Shown here in pieces: positions 1 through 10,462 of a DNA stretch of 64,000 nucleotides. The notes beneath the pieces were generated by a model. That model did no database searches and had not been told where the DNA came from. It saw only the letters and a list, made by a program, of their open reading frames with translations. The position numbers and the translations under genes are program-made. The stretch covers positions 3,650,501 to 3,714,500 of the forward strand of contig NZ_CP086615.1 in the NCBI RefSeq assembly GCF_020883455.1, in the 5' to 3' direction. This DNA comes from Spiribacter halobius. Its GTDB lineage: Bacteria; Pseudomonadota; Gammaproteobacteria; Nitrococcales; Nitrococcaceae. Position 1 is the first letter of the stretch; every line of letters starts with the position of its first letter.

Positions 1-1
1 C

Positions 2-979
2 ATCAACGTCGACAGCTACCTGCCGCCCCCCGAGGAGGGCGAGGCCGAGCCCGCCGCGACGCCGGGCGGGGCCGCGGCCGCCGGCGCCGAGCTCATCCCG
101 GTGGAGGTGCTGCGGCCGCTGGTGCTGGACGGGGAGATCCGGATCGGCGAGATCACCGCCAGCGGTGCCCGCCTCAGCGCGCTGACGGCAAGCATCACCG
201 CCGCCGACGGCCGCCTGCGCGTGCACCCGCTCACTGCCACGCTGTACGGCGGCAGCTACCAGGGGGATCTGCGCATCGACGCCACCGGCGAACCGGCAGT
301 GGTGCAGGTCAACGAGCGCCTCTCGGGCGTGCAGGCGGCGCCGTTGCTGAGCGACCTCGCCGGCTTCGACCGCCTGCTCGGCCAGGGCGACTTCTCGCTC
401 CAGGCCACCACCCGGGCCGGCAGCGTCGAGCAGCTTCTGGAGACCCTCAACGGTGAGGCCACCTTCCGCTTCGCCGATGGCGCCATCCGCGGCATCAACA
501 TCGCGCGCACGCTGCGCACCGCCATGGCCCAGGTCCAGGGCCAGGATACCCCTGCAGCGACGGAGGAGACCCCGAGCACGGACTTCACCCAGCTCAACGG
601 CAGCATGCGGATCGAGGGGGGCGTCGTGCGCAGCGACGACCTCGCCCTGGACTCGCCGCTGCTGCGGGTACGTGGCAGCGGCAGCGCCAATCTGGTGCGC
701 CAGGAGGTCGACTACCGCCTCACCGTGAACGTCGTGGGCAGCCTCGAGGGCCAGGGTGGTGCCAGCCTGGAGCAGCTCCGCGGCGTGCCCATTCCGTTGC
801 GCATCAGCGGCCCGCTCACCGCGCCCGAGGTGGGCGTGGACATCGCCGGCGCCCTGCGCAACGCCCAGGAGCAGCGCCTGCGCGAGGAGACCGAAGAGGG
901 GCGCGAGGAGCTTGAGCAACGCCTCGAGGAGGAGAGCGGCGAGATCCAGGAACGCCTGCGCGGCCTGTTCAACCGATGA
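2..979 (+). CDS. AsmA family protein, C-terminal part (gene begins before the window)
   Basis: The reading frame is open from the first bases, so the N-terminus lies outside the window. The visible 325 or so residues have the AsmA C-terminal style: alternating beta-strand repeats such as [17 protein letters not shown] and [13 protein letters not shown], then a conserved block ([17 protein letters not shown]) typical of the AsmA_2 region. It ends in a charged, Glu/Arg-rich coiled tail after about residue 280. AsmA-like proteins are inner-membrane-anchored periplasmic bridges linked to outer-membrane lipid homeostasis. The stop codon overlaps the mutY start by four bases (ATGA), so the two are probably co-transcribed and translationally coupled. 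The membrane anchor cannot be checked here. Confidence 0.85.
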   Translation: MNVDSYLPPPEEGEAEPAATPGGAAAAGAELIPVEVLRPLVLDGEIRIGEITASGARLSALTASITAADGRLRVHPLTATLYGGSYQGDLRIDATGEPAVVQVNERLSGVQAAPLLSDLAGFDRLLGQGDFSLQATTRAGSVEQLLETLNGEATFRFADGAIRGINIARTLRTAMAQVQGQDTPAATEETPSTDFTQLNGSMRIEGGVVRSDDLALDSPLLRVRGSGSANLVRQEVDYRLTVNVVGSLEGQGGASLEQLRGVPIPLRISGPLTAPEVGVDIAGALRNAQEQRLREETEEGREELEQRLEEESGEIQERLRGLFNR

Positions 980-2055
980 CCGCCGAGGCGGTGGAGGCAC
1001 CCACCCTGCGCACGCCGCAGGGCTTCGCCGCCGCCGTGCTCGCCTGGTTCGAGCGACACGGCCGACACGACCTGCCCTGGCAGCACCCGGCCACCCCGTA
1101 CCGGGTATGGGTTTCGGAGGTCATGCTCCAGCAGACCCAGGTGGCTACGGTGCTGCCCTACTTCGAGCGCTTCATGGCCCGCTTCCCGGACGTTGCAAGC
1201 CTCGCGGCGGCGCCGGTGGACGAGGTGCTGGCACTCTGGGCGGGCCTCGGCTACTACGCGCGGGCCCGTAACCTGCACCGCGCCGCGCGCGAGCTGGTGG
1301 CCGAGCACGGCGGCGAGTTCCCCCGGCGGCGCGAGGCGGTGGAGGCATTGCCCGGCATCGGCCGTTCCACGGCGGGTGCCATCCTCTCCCTGGCGCGCGG
1401 CGAGCGCCACGCGATCCTCGATGGCAACGTGAAGCGCGTCCTGGCGCGCTTCCACGCCGTGCCCGGCTGGCCGGGGGAGGCGACGGTGGCCCGGCGTCTC
1501 TGGACCCTCGCCGAGCGCCATACGCCGCACCGGCGGGCCGCCGAGTACAACCAGGCGATGATGGATCTCGGCGCCACCGTCTGCCGGCGGCGGCCGGACT
1601 GCGGCCGCTGCCCGCTGGCCGGCGGCTGCCTCGCCCGGGTCACCGGCCAGCAGGCTGCCTTCCCGGGCGCACGCCCGAAGCGCGAACGCCCCCTGCGCAG
1701 CACCCGCATGCTGCTGATCCGCGACCAGGGGCGCGTGCTGCTGCTCAGGCGGCCCCCGAGCGGGCTCTGGGGCGGCCTGTGGATCCCGCCCGAGTGCCCA
1801 CCGGACGCGGATCCCGCCGAATGGTGCGAGCGCGAGCTCGGCCTCGGCATCGTGCCGGAACCGCCATGGCCCCGGTTCGAGCATGGCTTCACCCACTTCC
1901 GTCTCGCCATCGAGCCGGTGCCGGCAAGGCTTCGCGGCGGGGGCAGGGCCATGGAGGGGGGAGACCGGCTCTGGTATAACCCCGCCTCGGGACAGCCGCG
2001 CGGGCTGCCGGCACCGGTAAGCCGGCTGCTGCAGCAGCTCGCCTGGCCCGGATAG
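976..2055 (+). CDS. mutY: A/G-specific adenine DNA glycosylase MutY
   Basis: This is a 359-residue protein of normal MutY length. It removes adenine mispaired with 8-oxoguanine in base excision repair. The N-terminal domain has the MutY opening ([22 protein letters not shown]), the helix-hairpin-helix ([13 protein letters not shown]) and the catalytic Asp in [11 protein letters not shown] cysteine cluster for the [4Fe-4S] loop follows near residues 198-214. The first cysteine spacing reads C-x5-C rather than the usual C-x6-C, then C-x2-C-x5-C. The C-terminal part (from about 235, [15 protein letters not shown]) is the NUDIX-like 8-oxoG recognition domain. It overlaps the upstream AsmA gene by four bases, and its stop codon lies inside the long inverted repeat at 2046-2214. 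Confidence 0.96.
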   Translation: MTAEAVEAPTLRTPQGFAAAVLAWFERHGRHDLPWQHPATPYRVWVSEVMLQQTQVATVLPYFERFMARFPDVASLAAAPVDEVLALWAGLGYYARARNLHRAARELVAEHGGEFPRRREAVEALPGIGRSTAGAILSLARGERHAILDGNVKRVLARFHAVPGWPGEATVARRLWTLAERHTPHRRAAEYNQAMMDLGATVCRRRPDCGRCPLAGGCLARVTGQQAAFPGARPKRERPLRSTRMLLIRDQGRVLLLRRPPSGLWGGLWIPPECPPDADPAEWCERELGLGIVPEPPWPRFEHGFTHFRLAIEPVPARLRGGGRAMEGGDRLWYNPASGQPRGLPAPVSRLLQQLAWPG

Positions 2056-2214
2056 CTCCCCGACTCGCGAAGCGAGGGCGCGGAGAGGGCGGACAGGACA
2101 AAGTCCGGGGCGCGCAGGCGTACTCGACCGTACGTCGAGCACCCGGGCCGAGCGCGACGCCGGACTGCCCGCCGGTTCCGTGGCCGCGACCGCGACTCGG
2201 GGAGCTATCCGGGC
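2046..2214. other. Long nested hairpin spanning the mutY stop and the mutY-yggX gap
   Basis: The outer arms are 2046-2069 and 2191-2214: 24 bases that pair with a single mismatch, including the mutY stop codon at 2053-2055. Inside lie further pairing blocks: AGTCCGG near 2100 with CCGGACT near 2160, and a short CTCGAC/GTCGAG hairpin near 2123-2140. The result is a folded RNA of about 170 nt rather than a simple terminator, and no T-run follows. It could be a structured 3'-UTR or small RNA, a mobile palindromic repeat, or an attenuator ahead of yggX. The pairing is seen directly; function is not known. Confidence 0.6.
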
Positions 2215-2264
2215 TAACCCACCACCGCCGCAGCCCGCTGCGGCCGCGAACAGGGGAGCAGACC

Positions 2265-2531
2265 ATGAGCGGCACGGTTCATTGCGTAAAACTCGGGCGC
2301 GAAGGTGAGGCGCTGAAGCGTCAGCCCTATCCCGGTGAGCTCGGGCGGCGCATCTTCGAGAATGTCTCCAGGGAAGGCTGGCAGATGTGGCTGCAGCATC
2401 AGACGATGCTGATCAACGAATACCGGCTTTCACCCATGGATCCCAAGGCCCGGGAATTCCTGGAGAAGGAGATGGAGAATTTCTTCTTCGGTCAGGGGTC
2501 GGCACCACCGCCGGACTATCAGCCGGAGTGA
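2265..2531 (+). CDS. yggX: Probable Fe(2+)-trafficking protein YggX
   Basis: The 88-residue product is the normal YggX size, with the conserved N-terminal Cys ([20 protein letters not shown]), then [13 protein letters not shown] and the C-terminal [25 protein letters not shown]. Family members are small cytosolic proteins that protect iron-sulfur enzymes from oxidation and may carry iron. The mutY-yggX neighbourhood is conserved in gammaproteobacteria, including E. coli, which supports the assignment. The start is the ATG at 2265. A large inverted repeat separates it from mutY. Confidence 0.96.
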   Translation: MSGTVHCVKLGREGEALKRQPYPGELGRRIFENVSREGWQMWLQHQTMLINEYRLSPMDPKAREFLEKEMENFFFGQGSAPPPDYQPE

Positions 2532-2539
2532 CGCCTGCC

Positions 2540-2562
2540 GGGCCCGCCCCTCGGGCGGGCCC
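2540..2562. terminator. GC hairpin between convergent yggX and cupredoxin genes
   Basis: A perfect ten-base-pair stem (2540-2549 with 2553-2562, GGGCCCGCCC against its complement) encloses a three-base loop. It sits between the 3' ends of two convergent genes, where a bidirectional terminator is expected. No clear T-run follows on either strand, so it may act as a structural or Rho-assisted end. Confidence 0.55.
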
Positions 2563-2580
2563 TCGGCCTCTGGCACACCC

Positions 2581-3036
2581 TCAGTTGACGATGAAGGTGC
2601 CGTTCATGGCCGCGGAATGGCCGGGGAAGGTGCAGACGAAGCTGTACTCGCCCGCGCCAAGCTCGCTGACGTCGAACGTCACGGAGTCGGACTCGCCACC
2701 TCCGACAACCGCGGTCGCCGCGACCACGCGCTCGTCATCGGCAGGCACGTAGTCGTTACCCGGGCCGGCCGACATCCCCGCCTGCGCAACGTCCTGCCAG
2801 TCACCGTCCACCAGCACCCAGTTGTGGCCCATCTGCTGGGCATTCAGCTGACCGGTGTGCTCGAGGGTCACAGTCACCTCACCACAGCCCTCGCTGACGG
2901 TCATCTCGTCGGTGCTGTACTGGAGGTTGTCACCCGCCTGGATGGTGAGCTCGCAGTCGTCCTGGGCGAATGCCGGCATGGGCGCGAAGGCGAGCAGGCC
3001 GAGCACGGCCGCAACAGTCACGAGACGATGGATCAT
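2581..3036 (-). CDS. Azurin-like periplasmic blue copper protein
   Basis: The 151-residue precursor begins with a signal peptide of about 24 residues (hydrophobic core VTVAAVLGLLAF, cut near PAFA-QDD). The mature part has the azurin copper ligands: His in MGHNWVLV, and Cys, His and Met in FVCTFPGHSAAMNGTF. The N-terminal disulfide pattern (DDCELTIQAGDNLQY) is also azurin-like. These cupredoxins carry electrons in the periplasm, for example to peroxidases or nitrite reductase. The ATG at 3036 is chosen because the reading frame upstream runs through tRNA-Phe and because AAAGGAG lies just before it. It is monocistronic and convergent with yggX. Confidence 0.93.
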   Translation of the reverse strand: MIHRLVTVAAVLGLLAFAPMPAFAQDDCELTIQAGDNLQYSTDEMTVSEGCGEVTVTLEHTGQLNAQQMGHNWVLVDGDWQDVAQAGMSAGPGNDYVPADDERVVAATAVVGGGESDSVTFDVSELGAGEYSFVCTFPGHSAAMNGTFIVN

Positions 3037-3176
3037 TGCACGCTCCTTTCTTCTTGAGAATGGCTGGATCGAAAACGGGTCGTGTTTGCGACACCAATCC
3101 GAGCCGGAGGGTTCCATAGGTGCATGGGAGCCGACTTGACCGAACTCAACCCATCGGTTTGAATACCGGCTCTCCG

Positions 3177-3252
3177 GGCCAGGTAGCTCAGTCGGTAGAG
3201 CAGCGGATTGAAAATCCGCGTGTCGGCGGTTCGATTCCGTCCCTGGCCACCA
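3177..3252 (+). tRNA. tRNA-Phe (GAA)
   Basis: A 76-nt cloverleaf with encoded CCA. The acceptor stem GGCCAGG pairs with CCTGGCC. The D-arm is TAGCTCAGTCGGTAGAGCA, the anticodon stem-loop GGATTGAAAATCC presents GAA, and the T-arm is GGCGGTTCGATTCCGTC. No integrase gene or duplicated 3' end is seen beside it. Confidence 0.97.
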
Positions 3253-3364
3253 TATTCCCTTCCTCATTACGCATCGCCTGAGCCAGCGTTACGGCATCCG
3301 CGCACGCGGAAGGCGGCACAGGCGCGGGCAGGGTGGCGTGGGGGGATCCCGCCCGTGCCACCGA

Positions 3365-3390
3365 CGAAAAAGGCGCCCCGCAGGGCGCCT
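3365..3390 (-). terminator. Rho-independent terminator of glnK-amtB
   Basis: Read on the minus strand, AGGCGCCC-TGCG-GGGCGCCT is followed by TTTTT. It lies 25 bases after the amtB stop codon and is a textbook intrinsic terminator. Confidence 0.88.
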
Positions 3391-3415
3391 CGTGCTGCCT
3401 GGATCCGGACCCGGA

Positions 3416-4654
3416 TCAGCTGGTCCGGGTGAACTCCGGGTAGGCCTCGAGGCCGCACTCGCCGATGTCGAGGCCCTCGAACTCCTCTTCCTCGCTGACG
3501 CGGATGCCCATCACCGCCTTGATGATGCCCCACACCAGCAGGCTCGCCAGGAACACCCACAGGAAGATCACCACGATGCCGAGGATCTGCGCCCCGAAGG
3601 TGGCTCCGGGGTTGGTCAGCGGCACCGCCAGCAGGCCCCAGATGCCCGCCGTGCCGTGCGCCGAGATCGCGCCCACCGGGTCGTCGATCTTCAGCTTGTC
3701 CAGCCCCACGATGGAGAACACCACCAGCACGCCGCCCACCGCACCGATGAACGTCGCCGCCAGCGGCGCCGGCGTCAGCGGCTCGGCGGTGATCGCCACC
3801 AGGCCCGCAATCGCCCCGTTCAGCGCCATGGTCAGGTCGGCCTTGCCGAACAGCACCCGCGCGGTGGTCAGCGCCGCCACCACGCCGCCGGCCGCGGCCA
3901 TGTTGGTGTTCACAAAGATCGCCGCCACCGCGTTGGCGTCGGCAATATTGGAGAGCACCAGCTGCGAGCCGCCGTTGAAGCCGAACCAGCCAAGCCAGAG
4001 GATGAACGTGCCCAGCGTCGCCAGCGGCAGGTTCGCCCCGGGGATCGCCCGCACCTGGCCCTCGGGGCCGTACTTACCGCGCCGCGCGCCGAGCAGCAGC
4101 ACGCCGGCGAGCGCCGCCGCGGCACCGGTCATGTGCACCACGCCCGAGCCCGCGAAGTCCTGGAAGTTGTTGGCGTCAAGGAACCCCCCGCCCCACTTCC
4201 AGTAGCCCTGCACCGGGTAGATGAAGCCGGTCATCACCACCGCAAAGAGCAGAAACGACCACAGCCGCATGCGCTCGGCGATCGCCCCGGAGACGATGGA
4301 CATGGCGGTGGCGACGAACACCACCTGGAAGAAGAAGTCCGAGAGGTTGGAGTAATACCCCCCCTCGCCGGCGAGCACCGCCTCGGGGCTGTTGTCCGCG
4401 CCGATCAAAAAGCCCAGCCCCGGCAGCACTCCGCTGCCCCCGCCGTACATGATCTGGTAGCCGCAGAGCAGGTACATGATGCTCGCCACCGCGTACAGCG
4501 CGACGTTCTTGGTCAGGATCTCGGCGGTGTTCTTCGCCCGCACCAGCCCCGACTCCAGCATCGCAAACCCGGCCGCCATCCACATCACCAGCGCGCCGCT
4601 GACCAGGAAGTAGAACGTGTCCAGCGCGTACGCCAGCTCCGTCAACTGTTCCAT
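3416..4654 (-). CDS. amtB: Ammonium transporter AmtB
   Basis: The 412-residue polytopic protein has about 11 hydrophobic spans and the Amt hallmarks: GCGYQIMYGG-type loops, the pore histidines in HMTGAAAALAG and SAHGTAGIWG, and a conserved TARVLFGK segment. It forms trimeric channels for ammonium/ammonia in the inner membrane. It starts at an ATG (MEQLTELAYALD) without an obvious signal peptide. It lies 35 bases downstream of glnK, the usual glnK-amtB operon, where GlnK binds and closes AmtB when nitrogen is plentiful. An intrinsic terminator follows. Confidence 0.96.
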   Translation of the reverse strand: MEQLTELAYALDTFYFLVSGALVMWMAAGFAMLESGLVRAKNTAEILTKNVALYAVASIMYLLCGYQIMYGGGSGVLPGLGFLIGADNSPEAVLAGEGGYYSNLSDFFFQVVFVATAMSIVSGAIAERMRLWSFLLFAVVMTGFIYPVQGYWKWGGGFLDANNFQDFAGSGVVHMTGAAAALAGVLLLGARRGKYGPEGQVRAIPGANLPLATLGTFILWLGWFGFNGGSQLVLSNIADANAVAAIFVNTNMAAAGGVVAALTTARVLFGKADLTMALNGAIAGLVAITAEPLTPAPLAATFIGAVGGVLVVFSIVGLDKLKIDDPVGAISAHGTAGIWGLLAVPLTNPGATFGAQILGIVVIFLWVFLASLLVWGIIKAVMGIRVSEEEEFEGLDIGECGLEAYPEFTRTS

Positions 4655-4689
4655 TGTGATTCTCCTTCAGTTGTCTTCGCGGCCTGCGC

Positions 4690-6488
<1,799 letters not shown>

Positions 6489-6491
<3 letters not shown>

Positions 6492-6540
6492 CAATTCCAA
6501 CAGTTAAGACGACTACACAATAATTAATGCGACTGCGGCA
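6489..6540. mobile_element. Candidate transposon end inside comM, with two direct sub-repeats
   Basis: Directly after the conserved comM codons (ALTGGG), sequence beginning TGACAATTCC starts. Two related 13-mers follow, TTAAGACGACTAC (6504-6516) and TTAATGCGACTGC (6524-6536), spaced 20 bp apart. Terminal TG plus repeated transposase-binding motifs is the layout of Tn7/Tn402-type ends, and comM is a known insertion site for Tn6022/AbaR-type heteromeric-transposase elements. No transposase gene of that type and no second end are visible in the window, so the element may be decayed or extend beyond it. Confidence 0.45.
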
Positions 6541-7388
6541 AACGGACTGCCGGCCCTTAAGTCCTTGTTTTCACACGTGCGTGATTGCGCAATCTCTCAG
6601 ACGAGATCTCAGGCTACAGATCGCATCGACAGACACCGCGATGCCTCCGAACTAGTCGCCGGCGCCCTCCCGTGTCACGGAGCCACATTACCGGCACGGC
6701 ACGGCCTGCGGCCCATCGCTACTCAGACAATCCGCCCAGGCCTCGACGGCCTGGTGGTCGATGACATGCCCCGCGTCCGCTTCCGCGTCCACGTCCCGCG
6801 TCAATCGCTCGCATTCTTCCACTTGCGCAGTCCAGGCTGAGAGCACCTGCGCAACGGTCCACCACTCCGCAAGCGTTCACGCTCCTTGGCAACCTGATCA
6901 ACCTTCTCGGCCAGCGCCACGGCGGCATGCGTTGTCAGCGCGCCGGTTTCAGCGCTTGACTTTTCCGCACCCCTTCGCGACGCGATTGCGATGCCCGTGC
7001 AATGAATCGCTCGTCGATGCGAATCGAATATGTTCCACCCTGATATCCCGCCCAAGCGGTCGAACTACTACGAAGCGACCAACCATCACAGCCGCAGCAT
7101 GTCCGCTAGACTGCCCGATCTTGCCCGCGGGCTGCTCTAACATCCAAACCAGTACTTACGGGCGGCCCGTCTTCGGCCAGAAGGGAATATGACCCGAATC
7201 CCGCACTTACGCCGCGCATCCGGAGGCTCCGCAGTCCGCTCCACGCCAATGTCTAATCTCAAGACGCGACCCCTTCAGCCCACGTTAAACTTCATCCCCC
7301 TCGGCTTGTAGCGTGCCGGACCCTATGGCTCACTGACCCGTATACGTACACTCTCACTTATTCTCATCGACCGCTGACGGGGGGCGCA
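6541..7388. other. Accessory non-coding stretch with a broken antitoxin gene
   Basis: This 850-bp stretch lies between the comM break and the SIR2-PIN gene. Apart from the antitoxin pseudogene at 6688-6958 I see no intact gene. The part from about 6990 to 7388 contains no recognisable protein or repeat. The last 70 bases (GTATACGTACACTC onward) presumably hold the promoter of the next gene, but I could not fix a -35/-10 pair. Confidence 0.5.
6688..6958 (-). pseudogene. Frameshifted CopG/RHH-family antitoxin gene
   Basis: On the minus strand one frame reads ALTTHAAVALAEKVDQVA and continues to ERERLRS. The frame then changes near 6878 and carries on as WTVAQVLSAWTAQVEECERLTR and ADAGHVIDHQAVEAWADCL, ending at a TAA at 6688-6690. 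Joined, these make a small ribbon-helix-helix antitoxin of the kind that ends with an aspartate-rich tail and a VxAWxxSL motif. No start codon is obvious and no intact ParE/RelE toxin follows, so this is a relic of a toxin-antitoxin module. The family assignment is from memory of the motif pattern. Confidence 0.5.
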
Positions 7389-9950
7389 GTGGACCAAGAA
7401 GCATTACTTGATCTATTCACTGAGTTTTACCGCAACGCCTCACAGCCGGTCCTATTTGCCGGGGCGGGTGTCGCCGTGCAAGCGGGTCTCCCCGATTGGA
7501 AACGACTCCTAAAAAACCTCGTGGAAGGGATTCGATCCAAGGATTCCGCAATCTATGACGCGATGGTCCAACGGATTGACCAAGGCGAGCTACTCACTGC
7601 TGCTGACCTGTTCTTTCTGTCTAACTTAACGGAAGCGGAGCGTACTGATCTTCTAACACTTAACCTAAACGACTACAGCGCTCAAAGATTAAAGGATGTC
7701 TTTGGCCTAAAGTATGACTTCGTCGCAACGACGAATTTCGACAAAAGCCTCTTGGACGCGTACGCAAACGTTGTCGGTGCTGCGGCACATGACTTCTATC
7801 TATCATCTCCGGCATTCAAATCCATCCCCTTTCAACGGGATTTCTTTATTGCTAGGTTGCATGGTGCACTAGAAGCGCCGGAATCGATCGTGCTTACGAG
7901 TGAGTCGTTTCGAAAACTGGAAAACGACCGTGACTATGAGCGAGCTCTCCATTATATCTTCACGCGTTGCAATGCGATATTCTTGGGATTTTCCTTTTCG
8001 GACCCGGCAATCAATAGCGTCTTAGACACAATAAATCGAGACCTCGGTGCATTGCATACTGGAAGGCACATCGCTTTGCTGCCGGCGGACGCTAGCAGCG
8101 ATCTAGCCTCTACCTTGAGGGCTAGGAACGTGCAAGTGCTCGAATATGAGAACGACGGTTCTCATCAGGCGCTCTGGGACATACTCAAAGGCACCGCTAA
8201 GAAGATCAGCGCGGAAAACAGAGCGAAACCATCCCGTCCACCAGTGCCAACACTTCCTCTCACGAAGTATCTCGCCTCGTGCCTAGCCAGACTTAGGATG
8301 CGAAAGGACCTTGACTCCTTAAGAGCAACGATTGTAGAAGGGGTGGTTTCCCAGGAAATACGTTCCTCCGGTGACGAGGGAACGCCGGTCGCCGAACTTG
8401 TACACTTGGTACATGAAGAGCTGGGACTTCGCCAAGACCAAGTCAGGGCGATCGTTGTTGGTGCTCTGCGATCACTGGAAGATGAAGGGCTCATACGCCG
8501 ATCTTCTCGCACGCAGGGACGGTATGTTTGGGCCGGCCCGGTTGAGGAGTTCACTGCCGAGAACGATTTGGACATAGTGGTCCGCGGGGTCGAGGACAGA
8601 TATGTAACTCGTGAAGGCGGCACCTCTTCAGATCGACTCCGCGAAGCCATCTCTCTTCTTTTCAATGATATGCTCGCGTCTCGCGGATGGGACTTGGGCG
8701 CGTCTTTTGCTACTGGCGAAGTGCCTGAAGACATTGACTGCATCTCTATCGTTCAAACCAGCCCTCACTTCGTTGGTGATGATCTACGCCGTCATGCCAT
8801 AGGCATCGCACGGTGCTTCAATGATCTCTTTTCAAGACCTAACCAATCAGAGTCCAAGGTACTTTCAGTTCTGGGCCGGACCGCTTTTGCATTGGAATTG
8901 CTCTTTGCTTCGCCAAGAGATGCGGTATTCCTCGAAGCCACGATGCCGAACAAGATCTATTTGGACGCAAACGTCCTGCTTCCGGCAATTGTGCCAGGGC
9001 ATCCGCTTCACGAGATATACAACCAAGCGATACAAAAGCTCCTGAAGCTTCGATCAGCTTCTGATCGTCGCGTTCAAATATGTGTATGCCGAGGTTTTCT
9101 CAATGAGATATTTAGTCATAAAAATATAGCCAAACGTGAGGTAGACGCTTCAGAAGATGAAGCGGCTGACTTCGCGGTCAGAGAAGCTAGGTATATGGGA
9201 TCGCAGAATATCAACGTCTTCTTAGCAGCGTTCGCCAATTCGAACGAGGCCAATGAAGGCAAGAGCTTGGACCTTTTTTTGCGTCGCGTGGCCCCCTACC
9301 GTACAGAAGGCGAGCTCCGCACATATATTGAGCAGATGGGGATATCTGTGATCAACGGCAGGGCCGTACCAGGGGTTGGTGAATCCCTTCCGAAGATTTT
9401 GCACTTTTTGGAGGTGGCATATAGCAAGGATTTAGAAAAGGGGCTCAAGACATCAGCGGTTGTCGAGCATGATGCGGTTCAATTAGCAGCACTGAGGGCG
9501 GAGGCGAGAATTGGTCGAAGCGTCTTGTTCGTTAGCGCTGATAAGAGGCTTCGCGGAGAGTTGGCGGAGTCGGAGTTTGACGACATTCGAGGGCAATTCA
9601 TGAGCCATCTAGGGCTTGCCCAGTTGGTGGATTTGCTGGTGGGTTCAGAAAGCGAAGAACGTGAGTTGTCAAACATCTATTGGACTGCATCAGTTTCGAC
9701 GGAAACGGAACGAATGCGGGCCTTCCTTGTTGACACGGCTTTAAGGGAGTACGAGGTGGGCATGTTGGAGCCGATGCACCGGGCCGTCGACATCGTTACA
9801 CAAGAGGCGATCAATGAACTTGAGGATAACAGAGGGAAGGGACGCAAGGACCGAAACGAAAGCCGTCCGCTGACAAGGCTTGTCGAAGATTACGAGGAAA
9901 AATTCTACAGACTGATGCGCGAGGCATATGAAAAACGGCTTAATGAATAG
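7389..9950 (+). CDS. SIR2 - winged helix - PIN nuclease fusion, probable defence effector
   Basis: The 853-residue protein has three recognisable parts. Residues 1-275 form a SIR2-like NADase domain: FAGAGVAVQAGLPDW at 21-35, TTNFDKSLLDA with Asn116, RLHG with His158, and FLGFSFSDP. Residues about 305-385 look like a winged helix (VRAIVVGALRSLEDEGLIRR). Residues about 519-745 form a PIN-like nuclease fold: IYLDANVLLP (Asp near 525), VVEHDAVQLAALRAE (Asp695) and LFVSADKRLRGEL (Asp718). SIR2 domains in phage defence destroy NAD+; PIN domains cut RNA. Having both in one polypeptide suggests an abortive-infection toxin with two activities. The start is a GTG after GGGGGG. Base composition and codon use are much less GC-rich than neighbours, indicating transfer. 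It is a single gene with no partner. Function is inferred. Confidence 0.8.
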   Translation: MDQEALLDLFTEFYRNASQPVLFAGAGVAVQAGLPDWKRLLKNLVEGIRSKDSAIYDAMVQRIDQGELLTAADLFFLSNLTEAERTDLLTLNLNDYSAQRLKDVFGLKYDFVATTNFDKSLLDAYANVVGAAAHDFYLSSPAFKSIPFQRDFFIARLHGALEAPESIVLTSESFRKLENDRDYERALHYIFTRCNAIFLGFSFSDPAINSVLDTINRDLGALHTGRHIALLPADASSDLASTLRARNVQVLEYENDGSHQALWDILKGTAKKISAENRAKPSRPPVPTLPLTKYLASCLARLRMRKDLDSLRATIVEGVVSQEIRSSGDEGTPVAELVHLVHEELGLRQDQVRAIVVGALRSLEDEGLIRRSSRTQGRYVWAGPVEEFTAENDLDIVVRGVEDRYVTREGGTSSDRLREAISLLFNDMLASRGWDLGASFATGEVPEDIDCISIVQTSPHFVGDDLRRHAIGIARCFNDLFSRPNQSESKVLSVLGRTAFALELLFASPRDAVFLEATMPNKIYLDANVLLPAIVPGHPLHEIYNQAIQKLLKLRSASDRRVQICVCRGFLNEIFSHKNIAKREVDASEDEAADFAVREARYMGSQNINVFLAAFANSNEANEGKSLDLFLRRVAPYRTEGELRTYIEQMGISVINGRAVPGVGESLPKILHFLEVAYSKDLEKGLKTSAVVEHDAVQLAALRAEARIGRSVLFVSADKRLRGELAESEFDDIRGQFMSHLGLAQLVDLLVGSESEERELSNIYWTASVSTETERMRAFLVDTALREYEVGMLEPMHRAVDIVTQEAINELEDNRGKGRKDRNESRPLTRLVEDYEEKFYRLMREAYEKRLNE

Positions 9951-10058
9951 CGAAACAAGTAGTGTCATGAAAGCGCAATAAACGCAATGAGGGATCTTGC
10001 CCCACTGAATGACCGTTATGGGTCGTTTCGTGACTCTGCCCGTAGGAGCAGAGACCCA
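9951..10058. other. Short spacer before an IS remnant
   Basis: Between the SIR2-PIN stop and the IS481 fragment nothing gene-like is visible. A reading frame runs into the IS fragment from 9987 (MRDLAPLNDRYG), but its first part does not look like transposase and is probably fortuitous. Confidence 0.4.
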
Positions 10059-10206
10059 TTCGCCTACCGCGACTCCGAGCAACGCGCCGAGCACCTGCCG
10101 CGCTGGCTGCATGACTACAACTGGCATCGCCAGCACGGTAGCCTCAACTACCGGCCACCCATCAGCGTCCTGGCGCTACCCGAGGACAACCTCGTGAGAC
10201 TTCCAC
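10059..10206 (+). pseudogene. IS481-family transposase, C-terminal fragment
   Basis: The frame reads AYRDSEQRAEHLPRWLH, then DYNWHRQHGSLNYRPPISVL and NLVRL. The HYNxxRPHxSLxxxPP-type motif with NLxRL after it is the end of IS481/IS3-like DDE transposases, after the last catalytic Glu. The rest of the transposase and the inverted repeats are missing. It is a relic beside an acquired defence gene. Confidence 0.7.
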
Positions 10207-10462
10207 AGCTAGGTACCAGTGGTGGCTCGAGTCACGGTGAAAAGCCGACAAAGGTAAGCTGCACTGGCGCTCGACCCAGTTACGTGGACACCGAAACCTC
10301 CCTCACCGGGCAACACCATGACCGGTACCGCGAGCTCACGCCGCTAGCCTGATGCTTGGCGATCCTGATGATATGCGAATCCTGCGGCTAGGCGACTGGC
10401 GTCCACATCTAGCGTCCGTGCCGGCGCGGCGGACAGCTTCTGCGGCCCGCCGCGGCTAGCCT
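10207..10462. other. Intergenic stretch, nothing recognised
   Basis: About 250 bases between the IS481 relic and the HU gene. I see no convincing coding frame, repeat or RNA. It is downstream of the HU gene and may include its terminator, but no hairpin with a T-run is apparent. Confidence 0.4.

Noticed and set aside
2091-2115. GGACAGGACAAAGTCCGG resembles a segment of RNase P RNA
   Set aside because: The conserved RNase P core blocks are absent and the whole structure is only about 170 nt, far too short; treated as an unidentified hairpin.
3177-3252. tRNA-Phe as an island attachment site
   Set aside because: No integrase gene and no repeated tRNA 3' end are visible; flanking genes are core.
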